64,000 nucleotides of DNA from the NCBI RefSeq assembly GCF_052076105.1, contig NZ_CP197245.1:2666001-2730000 (forward strand). The letters run 5' to 3'. The position numbers were made by a program, and so were the translations under genes. The DNA comes from Tardiphaga sp052076105. GTDB taxonomy: Bacteria; Pseudomonadota; Alphaproteobacteria; Rhizobiales; Xanthobacteraceae. A model generated the notes under the pieces. That model was not told the DNA's origin. It searched no databases and saw only the letters and a list, made by a program, of their open reading frames with translations. Shown here piece by piece: positions 47,838 through 55,382 of the stretch (within the stretch, counting starts at the first letter, position 1; every line of letters starts with the position of its first letter).

Positions 47838-48653
47838 ATGGCACTCAATCTTCAGCTTACGGCAGCAAGCAGCGACCTCGCCACATATCTGGCGTCGTAT
47901 GACGCCAACTTCACCTACAACGGAAACGGCTGGTTCTCCACCTCGTTCACTGGCCAGGATCAATGGTCGGCCGGTGTCGATACCGAAGGCACCGACAACA
48001 ATCTGCCTTCCGTCATCATGAACATCCATGACTACAGCTACACGCCAGGCACCTTCAACGGCGACGTGGAATCGCTCACGCTCGGCCATAATCTTGAATA
48101 TGTGCCAGCCACGGATCTGTGGGTGCAGGATCAGGAACTGATCATCACCAATAGCAGCGGCTACATGCCCGTCACCACCACCTTCAATCAGGCGATCTAT
48201 TCGCTGTCGCATGGCGGGCTGGTCGATGGCGGGACGTTCTTCGGTCAGTCGTTCGCGGGTCTGACCGACTACTTCGCCGAACAGGGGACGAACCAGACCG
48301 GCACGACGGGCGACGACGTTCTCCTCAGCTTCGCGGGCAACGACGTGCTGAGCGGAAATGGAGCCGTACTGGTCGATACGTTCCTCTGGAGCGCTGACTA
48401 TTACGACACCGCCGCGGGCACCGCTGCCCAGGGCTGGGGCAACGACGTCATCACCGACTTCTTCGACGACGCCGACCAGATTCAGTTCGCAGGTTTCGGC
48501 TGGGCAAATGCCGCGGCATTCCAGAGTGCGGGCGGCAGCCTGTCCGGCAATGTCATCACCTATGCCGATGCAACCAACGGACTGACCAGCACCATCACCG
48601 TGAATTTCGACGGCGGCGGCACGCTGGACTGGAGCGATATCGCCTTCGTCTAA
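47838..48653 (+). CDS. HasA-like hemophore with RTX-type C-terminal domain, copy 1
   Basis: A 271-residue secreted protein without a signal peptide. Residues 1-150 resemble the HasA hemophore fold: MALNLQLTAASSDLATYLASYDANF parallels the HasA N-terminus and NIHDYSYTPGTFNGDVESLTLG parallels the loop around the heme tyrosine, giving Tyr68 as candidate ligand. The HasA H32 and H83 counterparts are not evident. Residues 155-271 read as an RTX/serralysin-type half (GTTGDDVLLSFAGNDVLSG, then GNDVITDFFDDADQIQF), and the chain ends DIAFV, a type I secretion tail. AAGGG precedes the start. HasA identity is by pattern, not alignment. Confidence 0.72.
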   Translation: MALNLQLTAASSDLATYLASYDANFTYNGNGWFSTSFTGQDQWSAGVDTEGTDNNLPSVIMNIHDYSYTPGTFNGDVESLTLGHNLEYVPATDLWVQDQELIITNSSGYMPVTTTFNQAIYSLSHGGLVDGGTFFGQSFAGLTDYFAEQGTNQTGTTGDDVLLSFAGNDVLSGNGAVLVDTFLWSADYYDTAAGTAAQGWGNDVITDFFDDADQIQFAGFGWANAAAFQSAGGSLSGNVITYADATNGLTSTITVNFDGGGTLDWSDIAFV

Positions 48654-48687
48654 CAGGCTTCGCTGCGGATTCCTGGCCACGCGACCA

Positions 48688-48715
48688 GCTGACGCGACAC
48701 TGATGTCGCGTCAGC
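48688..48715 (+). terminator. hairpin between the two hemophore genes
   Basis: Perfect 11-bp arms (gctgacgcgac / gtcgcgtcagc) with a six-base loop, 35 bases after the first hemophore stop. There is no T tract, so it more likely stabilises the hemophore transcript or partially attenuates the downstream genes. In has operons a hairpin after hasA is thought to keep hemophore synthesis above that of the exporter. Confidence 0.6.
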
Positions 48716-48800
48716 CCCTTGCATCAGGATCGCCAGCAAGCTGATCACGACGCGCCGCCGGATCACGACGTCCCGACAACCCAAATCCTGAGGAACGACA

Positions 48801-49556
48801 ATGGCACTGACCATCACCTACAGTGAAGCAAGCAGCAACCTGCCCGCCTATCTGGACAACTGGATCGACAATTTCGAATATCGCGGCACCGGCAATTTCA
48901 ACGCCGTGAAGAACACCACCGACCAATGGTATGCCGGCACACGCATCGTCGGCGGCGTCGACAATGACAAATCGTCGGTCATCGTGAGCGGCGATGACTT
49001 CTCCTATACGCCGGGCGTCATCGACGGGACGGTGACGACGATGACCCTCGGCAGCAATCTGGCCTATGTCGCCTCGACCGATCTGTGGGTGCAGGACCCG
49101 GGGCTCTCGATCGGTTTCAGCGGCGCAACGCTGACGCCGGCCTTCGATACCGCGATCACAGATCTGTCGCAGAATGGCAGTCTGAACGGCCTCTACGGTT
49201 ACTTTGCCGAACAGGGCACCATCCAGACCGGTACGGCGGGCAACGATGTCATGCTGAGCTTCGGCGGGGCTGACAGCTTCACCGGCGGTCTCGGCAACGA
49301 CACCTTCACTTTCGCCAACGGCTGGAACGACGATGTCGTCGTCGACTTCAATACGGTGGACGGCGATTCTGACGTCATCGACTTGCAGGCGGTGACCAAC
49401 ATCACCGGCTATGTCGACTTGTTCTTCAACCACAGCAACTGGTGGGACAACACCAATATTCTGACCATCACCGACGGCGACAACACGATCCAGCTCAACG
49501 GCTATGTCGGCACCGACATGCTGGAACTGATGCTGGACGGCCACTTCACCGTCTGA
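48801..49556 (+). CDS. HasA-like hemophore with RTX-type C-terminal domain, copy 2
   Basis: A 251-residue paralogue of the preceding protein. The N-terminal half (MALTITYSEASSNLPAYLDNW) is closer to HasA than copy 1, and IVSGDDFSYTPGVIDGTVTTMTLG gives Tyr69 as the candidate heme ligand. Both copies share VQD, FAEQGTxQTGT and the DLWVQD segment. The C-terminal half has GTAGNDVMLSFGGADSFTGGLGNDTFTF, a Ca-binding nonapeptide pattern, and the end reads LDGHFTV. There is no signal peptide. GAGGAA precedes the start. Secretion through the next-door HasD/E exporter is expected. Confidence 0.75.
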   Translation: MALTITYSEASSNLPAYLDNWIDNFEYRGTGNFNAVKNTTDQWYAGTRIVGGVDNDKSSVIVSGDDFSYTPGVIDGTVTTMTLGSNLAYVASTDLWVQDPGLSIGFSGATLTPAFDTAITDLSQNGSLNGLYGYFAEQGTIQTGTAGNDVMLSFGGADSFTGGLGNDTFTFANGWNDDVVVDFNTVDGDSDVIDLQAVTNITGYVDLFFNHSNWWDNTNILTITDGDNTIQLNGYVGTDMLELMLDGHFTV

Positions 49557-49567
49557 GCAGAGCTGTC

Positions 49568-51415
49568 GTGGTGAAAGCTCCGCAGCGCATTCCGTCGCAG
49601 CCATTGGCTGCGGCGGTTATCTCGCCACTCAAATCCGCCATCACGGGAATAGCCGTGATCAGTGGCATCGTGAACGTGCTTGCGCTGACCGCGCCGCTGT
49701 TCATGCTGCAGGTCTATGACCGCGTCCTGGCCAGTCGCAGTGTCTCGACGCTGATCGGCCTCGGCGTGCTCGCGGCCACGCTCTACGCCTTTCAGTCCCT
49801 TTTTGACATCATTCGATCGCGCATCCTGCTGCGCATCGGCGAGCGTTTCGATCACCAGCTCTCCGGCCGCGTGCATGATGCCGTTGTCAGCCTGCCGCTT
49901 GAGATGCCGTTGCCCGGCGATGGCCTGCAGCCATTGCGCGATCTCGACAATGTGCGCGGCTTCCTGTCCGGGCCCGGTCCCACCGCCTTCTTCGACCTGC
50001 CGTGGATGCCGTTCTACCTCGCCATCTGTTTCGTGTTTCATTTCTGGATCGGCATCACGGCGCTCGTGGGTGCCGTTATCCTCGTTTCCCTCACCCTTCT
50101 CACCAATGCCCGCTCCAGGGGACCTGCCCGCGAGACCGTACAACACGGCATGTTTCGCAACGCGCTGATGGAGGCCAACCGTCGCAATGCCGAAGTGGTG
50201 CGCGCGATGGGCCTCGGCGGTCGGATGGCGGCGCGCTGGCATCGCACCAACTCGGATTATCTGGCAGCCAATCGCCGGGCTGGCGATGTAACGGGAGGGC
50301 TCGGCGGCATATCCCGCGCGCTGCGTGCGCTGCTGCAGTCGACCATGCTCGGCGTCGGCGCCTATCTCGTGATCAGGCAGGAAGCCAGCGCCGGCGTGAT
50401 GGTGGCGAGTTCGATCATGATGGGCCGCGCGCTCGCGCCCGTGGAACTGGCCATCTCGACATGGAAGCCGTTCCTGATGGCGCGGCAGAGCTGGGCACGG
50501 CTCGATGAATTGCTGGCGCACATGCCGGAAGCCGCCAAGACGATGGCACTGCCACGCGCCCATATCGATCTGCGCGTCGAGGCGATGACCATCGCTCCGC
50601 CAGGAGAGAAGCGACCGACGGTCGCGGGGCTGAGCTTTATCGTCTCCGCCGGAAGCGCTCTTGGCATCATCGGCCATAGTGGCAGCGGCAAGTCCACGCT
50701 GGCACGCGCACTGGTCGGCGCCTGGCGACCGGCCAGCGGCAAGGTGCGCATCGACGGCGCCAGCTTCGACCAGTGGGACCGCCAGATGCTCGGTCGCGAT
50801 ATCGGCTATCTGCCGCAGGGCGTTGAACTGTTCGATGGCACCATTGCCGAGAATATCTCCCGCTTCGAAGACGACCCGGACTCCGAGGTCATTGTCGCCG
50901 CGGCCAAAGCTGCTGGGGTGCATGATCTCATCCTGCGCCTGGAAAACGGCTACCAGACGCGGATCGGCGAAGCCGGCTCCGCCCTCTCTGCCGGCCAGCG
51001 CCAGCGCATCGGACTGGCACGCGCGCTTTATGGCGATCCGTTCCTGGTTGTTCTCGACGAGCCCAACGCCAATCTCGACGTCGAGGGCGAAGCGGCTGTC
51101 ATCCGTGCCATCGCCGCCATACGCGAGCGCAAGGGCATTGCCATTGTCATCGCGCATCGTCCGAGCGCAATCGGAGCCGTTGATCTCGTCCTTGTGATGG
51201 AGAGCGGCCGTGCCAAGGCATTCGGCCCGCGCGTGGAGGTTCTCGGCAAAGCGCTGAAAGCTCCCGCTCCTGCGGCACACGGCAACGGTACGGCGACCGG
51301 CCATGCGGCCACCGCGCGGTCTCTCGCGCCGCTGCGGGTGATCGCCAATCCCGCCGACAAGTCGGGAATGAGCACCCATCCTCATGACGATACGGAAGAT
51401 CGCGATGCCCGATAG
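49568..51415 (+). CDS. type I secretion ABC transporter, HasD/PrtD-like
   Basis: An inner-membrane ATPase-permease of about 615 residues that exports the hemophores. The membrane half has MLQVYDRVLASRSVSTL and the nucleotide half Walker A GHSGSGKST, signature LSAGQRQRIGLARAL and Walker B FLVVLDEPNANLD. There is no C39 peptidase domain, as in HasD and PrtD. Translation seems to start at GTG 49568 (or 49571) 11 bases after the second hemophore gene. The C-terminal 50 residues are an Ala/His-rich extension not found in HasD. Confidence 0.9.
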   Translation: MVKAPQRIPSQPLAAAVISPLKSAITGIAVISGIVNVLALTAPLFMLQVYDRVLASRSVSTLIGLGVLAATLYAFQSLFDIIRSRILLRIGERFDHQLSGRVHDAVVSLPLEMPLPGDGLQPLRDLDNVRGFLSGPGPTAFFDLPWMPFYLAICFVFHFWIGITALVGAVILVSLTLLTNARSRGPARETVQHGMFRNALMEANRRNAEVVRAMGLGGRMAARWHRTNSDYLAANRRAGDVTGGLGGISRALRALLQSTMLGVGAYLVIRQEASAGVMVASSIMMGRALAPVELAISTWKPFLMARQSWARLDELLAHMPEAAKTMALPRAHIDLRVEAMTIAPPGEKRPTVAGLSFIVSAGSALGIIGHSGSGKSTLARALVGAWRPASGKVRIDGASFDQWDRQMLGRDIGYLPQGVELFDGTIAENISRFEDDPDSEVIVAAAKAAGVHDLILRLENGYQTRIGEAGSALSAGQRQRIGLARALYGDPFLVVLDEPNANLDVEGEAAVIRAIAAIRERKGIAIVIAHRPSAIGAVDLVLVMESGRAKAFGPRVEVLGKALKAPAPAAHGNGTATGHAATARSLAPLRVIANPADKSGMSTHPHDDTEDRDAR

Positions 51416-52715
51416 CAATGTCTCGGCGGTCTCCCACTCGATCCTGCGCCACCTCGGCATCGCCACGCTGGCAGGTGTCGTGCTGGTTGGCGGCATCGGC
51501 GGATGGGCTGCGGCGACCAATCTGGCCGGCGCGGTCGTCGCCTCCGGCCACTTCGTCGTGGATAGCAACGTCAAGAAGGTCCAGCACCCGACCGGCGGCG
51601 TGGTCGGCGAAATTCTGGTCCGCGAAGGGCAACGCGTCACCGCAGGCGACATTGTGATGCGCCTCGACGCGACGCAGACGCGCGCCAATCTCGCCATCGT
51701 CACCAAGCGGCTCGATGAATTCGCGGTGCGACGGGCGCGGCTCCGCGCCGAGCGCGACGAGGCCAGCGTCATCGCCTTCCCCGACGAAATCAGATCGCGT
51801 GCCGCCGATCCGGAGATCGCACAGCTGATGGCAGGCGAGGACAGGCTGTTCGAACTGCGTCGCGAGGCCCGGCTCGGCCAGAAGGCACAGCTTCGCGAAC
51901 GCGCCCTTCAATATGGCAAGGAAGTCCGCGGCCTGGTGGCTCAGGAGGAAGCGAAGATTCGCGGCATCGGCCTGATCCAACGCGAACTGACAGGTGTCCG
52001 CGAACTCTGGGAAAAAGGCCTCGTGCCCATTCAGCGCATGATGGCACTGGAACGCGAAGCGGCAAACCTCGACGGCGAACGTGGCCGGCTCGTCGAGGCG
52101 CAGGCGCAATCGGGTGGCAAGATCTCCGAAACACAGCTGCAGATGATTCAGGTGGACCAGGATCTCCGCAGCGAAGTCGCCAGCAGCCTGCGCGACATCG
52201 AGGGCCAGACGGCGGAATATGTCGAACGGAAGGTGACCGCAGAAGATCAGCTCAAGCGGATCGACATTGTCGCGCCACAAAGCGGACTGGTCCACGAACT
52301 CGCGGTACATACCGTTGGTGGTGTGATTTCGCCGGCCGATACGGTCATGCTGATCGTGCCCGACAGCGACAGGCTGGCACTCGAAGTACAGATCAACCCG
52401 CAGGACATCGACCAGATGCGACTTGGCCAGCCTGCTGTGCTGCGCATGTCGGCCTTCAACCAGCGCACCACTCCCGAACTAAACGGCAGCGTCAGCCGCA
52501 TTGCCGCCGACCTGACGCTGGATCAGAAGTCCGGGCTTTCCCATTACATCGTGCGGATCACCATCCCGCAGCAGCAACTGGCCCGTCTCGGCAAACTCGC
52601 TCTGGTTCCCGGGATGCCTGCGGAAGCTTTCATTCAAACCGGCGAACGCACCGTCCTGTCTTTTCTGGTCAAGCCCATCGGCGACCAGATTGCGCGATCA
52701 TTTCGCGAGGAGTAG
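51405..52715 (+). CDS. type I secretion membrane-fusion protein, HasE/PrtE-like
   Basis: A 436-residue HlyD-family adaptor joining the ABC exporter to a TolC-type channel. It has one membrane helix (about 18-40), a lipoyl-like strand (DSNVKKVQHPTGGVVGEILVREGQ), a long coiled coil (about 90-270) and the C-terminal beta domain (IVAPQSGLVHELAVHTVGGVI). The ATG at 51405 has GGAAG upstream and overlaps hasD by 11 bases; an alternative ATG at 51384 lacks a ribosome site. No outer-membrane channel gene lies nearby, so a genome-encoded TolC is needed. Confidence 0.9.
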   Translation: MPDSNVSAVSHSILRHLGIATLAGVVLVGGIGGWAAATNLAGAVVASGHFVVDSNVKKVQHPTGGVVGEILVREGQRVTAGDIVMRLDATQTRANLAIVTKRLDEFAVRRARLRAERDEASVIAFPDEIRSRAADPEIAQLMAGEDRLFELRREARLGQKAQLRERALQYGKEVRGLVAQEEAKIRGIGLIQRELTGVRELWEKGLVPIQRMMALEREAANLDGERGRLVEAQAQSGGKISETQLQMIQVDQDLRSEVASSLRDIEGQTAEYVERKVTAEDQLKRIDIVAPQSGLVHELAVHTVGGVISPADTVMLIVPDSDRLALEVQINPQDIDQMRLGQPAVLRMSAFNQRTTPELNGSVSRIAADLTLDQKSGLSHYIVRITIPQQQLARLGKLALVPGMPAEAFIQTGERTVLSFLVKPIGDQIARSFREE

Positions 52716-52731
52716 CCGGTTCAAACCGAGT

Positions 52732-53772
52732 TCAGCCCCTGCGCATGGGCCTCGGATACGGCTTCGCCGACTTCGCGCCGTCGCGCCAGCGCCCCGGTGC
52801 GACGCCGGTGACGCGTTTGAACGCGCGATTGAAGGCCGCCTCGGAGTCGTAGCCGACATCGCTGGCGATGACAGCAAGACTGTCGGCACCCGTTCGCATG
52901 CGCTCCGCTGCCAGTTGCATCCGCCAACTGGTCACATATTCAATCGGCGCCTGTCCCAATACATCGTTGAAGCGCTCGGCCAGCACCGTGCGCGACGTGC
53001 CACATTCGCGGGCCAGATCGTCAACCGTCCAGCGATGACCGGGATTTCCGTGGACATGCCACATCGCGCGTCCAAGCACGGGATCGTTCAGCGCCGCGAA
53101 CCAGCCATGCGCGCTGGGTGGCAATCGCGCGGCGTAGCGACGCAGCACCTCGACGAATAGCAGCTCCATCAGCCGACCGAGCATGATTTCGCTGCCGGGC
53201 GTCGCGTCTTCCGTCAGTGACAGGATTTCGCGCACGGTTGTGGCCAGAACCGCGCTCACCTTGTCGTCGCCGGCGCGATCGATCAGCATCGGCGGCAGAG
53301 TTCGAAATACCGGAGAATGCAGCAGCTCCGACGATTCGATGAAGCCGCAGACCATGCGGGTCTCCCGACCTCCGCCGCCATGCTCGATCGTCCACATGCC
53401 GGACAGTGGACCGGCACGCACCAACTCCATCGCGGAACACATCTCCGCGCCTTCGCCACTGTAGAACCTGTGGGTGTCGGCAAACGGCATCAGCAGAATG
53501 TCGCCCGCGGCAATAGTGCCGCGCTCGCCGCTGGCGAGTTCGACGGTGCATCCGCCCGCCGCAATCAGATGAAAAATACTGACATGGCGCAAATGCGCCA
53601 TCGGCGTGCGCTCGTCGAAGTGTTTCGGACTGATGAGGCCGAAGGGCTCGGTCAGGCTGGCGTTCAGAAATACCGATCCGCTGAGCCGTATCGACCGCAG
53701 CATATCCGCAAGCAAATCCCCACCGCGATCAATATCCGGCGTCGCTGCAAATGATGGCGGTGTCTCGATCAT
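52732..53772 (-). CDS. AraC-family transcriptional regulator with cupin domain
   Basis: A 346-residue regulator. The N-terminal cupin_6-like domain (HVSIFHLIAAGGCTVELASGERGTIAAGDILLMPFADTHRF) is followed by two helix-turn-helix motifs (WTVDDLARECGTSRTVLAERFNDVLG and LAVIASDVGYDSEAAFNRAFKRVTGVAPGRWR). It converges on hasE with 16 bases between stops. Whether it controls the heme genes or the divergent 53857 region is unknown. Starts at 53811 and 53772 are both open; GGACCT precedes 53772. Confidence 0.88.
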   Translation of the reverse strand: MIETPPSFAATPDIDRGGDLLADMLRSIRLSGSVFLNASLTEPFGLISPKHFDERTPMAHLRHVSIFHLIAAGGCTVELASGERGTIAAGDILLMPFADTHRFYSGEGAEMCSAMELVRAGPLSGMWTIEHGGGGRETRMVCGFIESSELLHSPVFRTLPPMLIDRAGDDKVSAVLATTVREILSLTEDATPGSEIMLGRLMELLFVEVLRRYAARLPPSAHGWFAALNDPVLGRAMWHVHGNPGHRWTVDDLARECGTSRTVLAERFNDVLGQAPIEYVTSWRMQLAAERMRTGADSLAVIASDVGYDSEAAFNRAFKRVTGVAPGRWRDGAKSAKPYPRPMRRG

Positions 53773-53856
53773 GCGAGGTCCTGAACCTCCGACCGTCGTC
53801 AGCAGCCCCAACCATGCGCGGCATGTAGCGTCGCATTGTATCCGATGGAGACGATG

Positions 53857-54492
53857 ATGATCAAGAAACGGCTGTCAAAAGCCGCCGACCGTAGCTTCCG
53901 TTTGATTGCAGCACTGTTGATGCGGCGCGCCATCGCGCGACTGACATGCATCGACGACAGCTCGCTATCAAAAGCGGGATTATCGCGCGCCGCTGTAGCC
54001 GATTTCCTCAAGAGTCCGCTTCGAACCGACCCACACCGCTTCTTCAGCCGCAAACATATGCAGCGCGATGTGCAAGACGTCGGTACCGCCCTTGAGTCGG
54101 GTCAAGTATCGCCGCCCCAACCGGACCCGCTCCACCGTGCCGCAGATAGCTCGATCGCTATCGACAGCCATTGCGCGCAGACCAATACGCTTCGCCGGGG
54201 AACCATCATGCGTGCGATCCGACAAATGGTGAGCTTCCGCATTCGGATACTTACGGCTGGCGTCCTCGTTGCCGTCTGCGCCCTGAGTGCCTGCTCTGGC
54301 AGCCTGCCCGATCATGACGCGGCACAATTCCGCCGTGATCACCCCGCGCGTTGTCGGCTGCAGCCCGATGCCATTCCGCTAGCGCCGACGATGCGGCCGA
54401 ATGTGCGCGTGGTCGAGGCATCCGCCATGCCCAAGCAGCCGCGCGCCAGGCAACCCGAAGCGCGCGCGGGTCCTCCCGAAGGGACCGGCTGA
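53857..54492 (+). CDS. DUF1127-like N-terminus continuing in frame into a lipoprotein-like ORF
   Basis: An open frame of about 211 codons. Its first 50 residues (FRLIAALLMRRAIARLTCIDDSSLSKAGLSRAAVADFL) resemble DUF1127-type small arginine-rich proteins, normally 50-90 residues long. No stop separates this from the unrelated lipoprotein-like sequence beginning at 54208. The simplest readings are a lost stop codon or a frameshift in the small gene. GGAG lies six bases before the ATG at 53857. Confidence 0.3.
   Translation: MIKKRLSKAADRSFRLIAALLMRRAIARLTCIDDSSLSKAGLSRAAVADFLKSPLRTDPHRFFSRKHMQRDVQDVGTALESGQVSPPQPDPLHRAADSSIAIDSHCAQTNTLRRGTIMRAIRQMVSFRIRILTAGVLVAVCALSACSGSLPDHDAAQFRRDHPARCRLQPDAIPLAPTMRPNVRVVEASAMPKQPRARQPEARAGPPEGTG
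54208..54492 (+). CDS. small lipoprotein-like protein
   Basis: A 94-residue product with a basic N-terminus, a hydrophobic helix (RILTAGVLVAVCALSACSGS) and a plausible lipobox LSAC-S. The remainder is Pro/Arg-rich and polar. GGGGAA six bases before the ATG supports this start. No family is recognised; mddA begins 48 bases downstream. Confidence 0.5.
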   Translation: MRAIRQMVSFRIRILTAGVLVAVCALSACSGSLPDHDAAQFRRDHPARCRLQPDAIPLAPTMRPNVRVVEASAMPKQPRARQPEARAGPPEGTG

Positions 54493-54540
54493 GGAAACGT
54501 CTGTTTCAACGCGACAAGACAACCAGCAAAGGATAGTTCC

Positions 54541-55323
54541 ATGACCCGCCTCGTTGCACTCCTCTACGGGCTCGCGTCCTACGCGATCTTCTTCATCACG
54601 ATCCTTTACGCCATCGGTTTCGTCGACGGAATGATGGTACCAAAAGACATCAACGCGGGAACGCAGGTTCCGTGGCTGGAATCCGTGCTCGTCAATCTCG
54701 CGCTGATGTCACTGTTTGCAATCCAGCACAGCGTCATGGCGCGGAAGTCATTCAAGCAGTGGTGGACGCAATATGTCCCGGCTTCGGTCGAGCGCAGCAC
54801 CTACGTGCTGTTCGCGAGCCTGAGCCTTCTGCTGCTGTTCTGGCAGTGGCGGCCGATGCCGGCGCTCGTCTGGCAGATCAACAATCCACAACTGGCCATG
54901 GCCATGACAGGGCTTTCCCTGATCGGATGGGTCCTCGTCTTCACCAGCACCTTCCTGATCAACCATTTCGAGTTGTTCGGGGTGCAGCAGGTGGTGCAGA
55001 ATCTGTCTGACCAGAAGCCATCTGCGCCGGTATTTCGCACGCCGCTCTACTACAAGTTTGTGCGCCACCCGATCTATCTCGGCTTCATCATCGCCTTCTG
55101 GGCGACGCCAATGATGACGGTCGGGCATCTGCTGTTCGCAGCCGTCACGACCGCCTACATCTTTGTCGGGATCTCTCTGGAAGAACGCGATCTGGTCGAC
55201 CTGTTCGGCGACGATTATCGCCGCTACCGCGATCGGGTATCGATGCTGGTGCCATGGCGCAAATCAGCGCGTCCGCCTGCACAGAGGCACGCCAATCCGT
55301 TCGGGCTCAGCGGTGAGCGCTAG
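54541..55323 (+). CDS. mddA: methanethiol S-methyltransferase MddA-like
   Basis: A 260-residue membrane methyltransferase of the isoprenylcysteine-carboxyl-methyltransferase/NnrU fold. It has five or so helices, IQHSVMARKSFKQWW near helix 2, and the C-terminal SAM region FVRHPIYLGFIIAFWATP with EERDLVDLFGDDYRRYRDRV. The pattern is that of MddA, which methylates methanethiol to dimethylsulfide, known in Bradyrhizobium-group bacteria. AAGGA precedes the start. Other ICMT-like enzymes cannot be excluded from motifs alone. Confidence 0.75.
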   Translation: MTRLVALLYGLASYAIFFITILYAIGFVDGMMVPKDINAGTQVPWLESVLVNLALMSLFAIQHSVMARKSFKQWWTQYVPASVERSTYVLFASLSLLLLFWQWRPMPALVWQINNPQLAMAMTGLSLIGWVLVFTSTFLINHFELFGVQQVVQNLSDQKPSAPVFRTPLYYKFVRHPIYLGFIIAFWATPMMTVGHLLFAAVTTAYIFVGISLEERDLVDLFGDDYRRYRDRVSMLVPWRKSARPPAQRHANPFGLSGER

Positions 55324-55339
55324 GACATAAAATAAAAAT

Positions 55340-55366
55340 GCTGGGTCGCGTGCACCGCGATCCAGC
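55340..55366 (-). terminator. terminator of der
   Basis: An 11-bp stem (gctgggtcgcg / cgcgatccagc, one G-T pair) with a five-base loop, followed on the minus strand by atttttatttt. It lies 16 bases after the der stop and close to the convergent mddA stop. Confidence 0.85.
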
Positions 55367-55382
55367 GTCTCTCGCTGGCCGA

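Noticed and set aside
49502..51772. A 756-codon open frame on the minus strand
   Set aside because: It is antisense to the second hemophore gene end, hasD and hasE, whose products match known families. High GC content makes long antisense frames common, and the translation resembles no protein.
53980..54342. A 120-codon minus-strand frame with a plausible helical end
   Set aside because: No ribosome site and no family similarity; it overlaps the plus-strand lipoprotein gene, which has better signals. It cannot be excluded completely.
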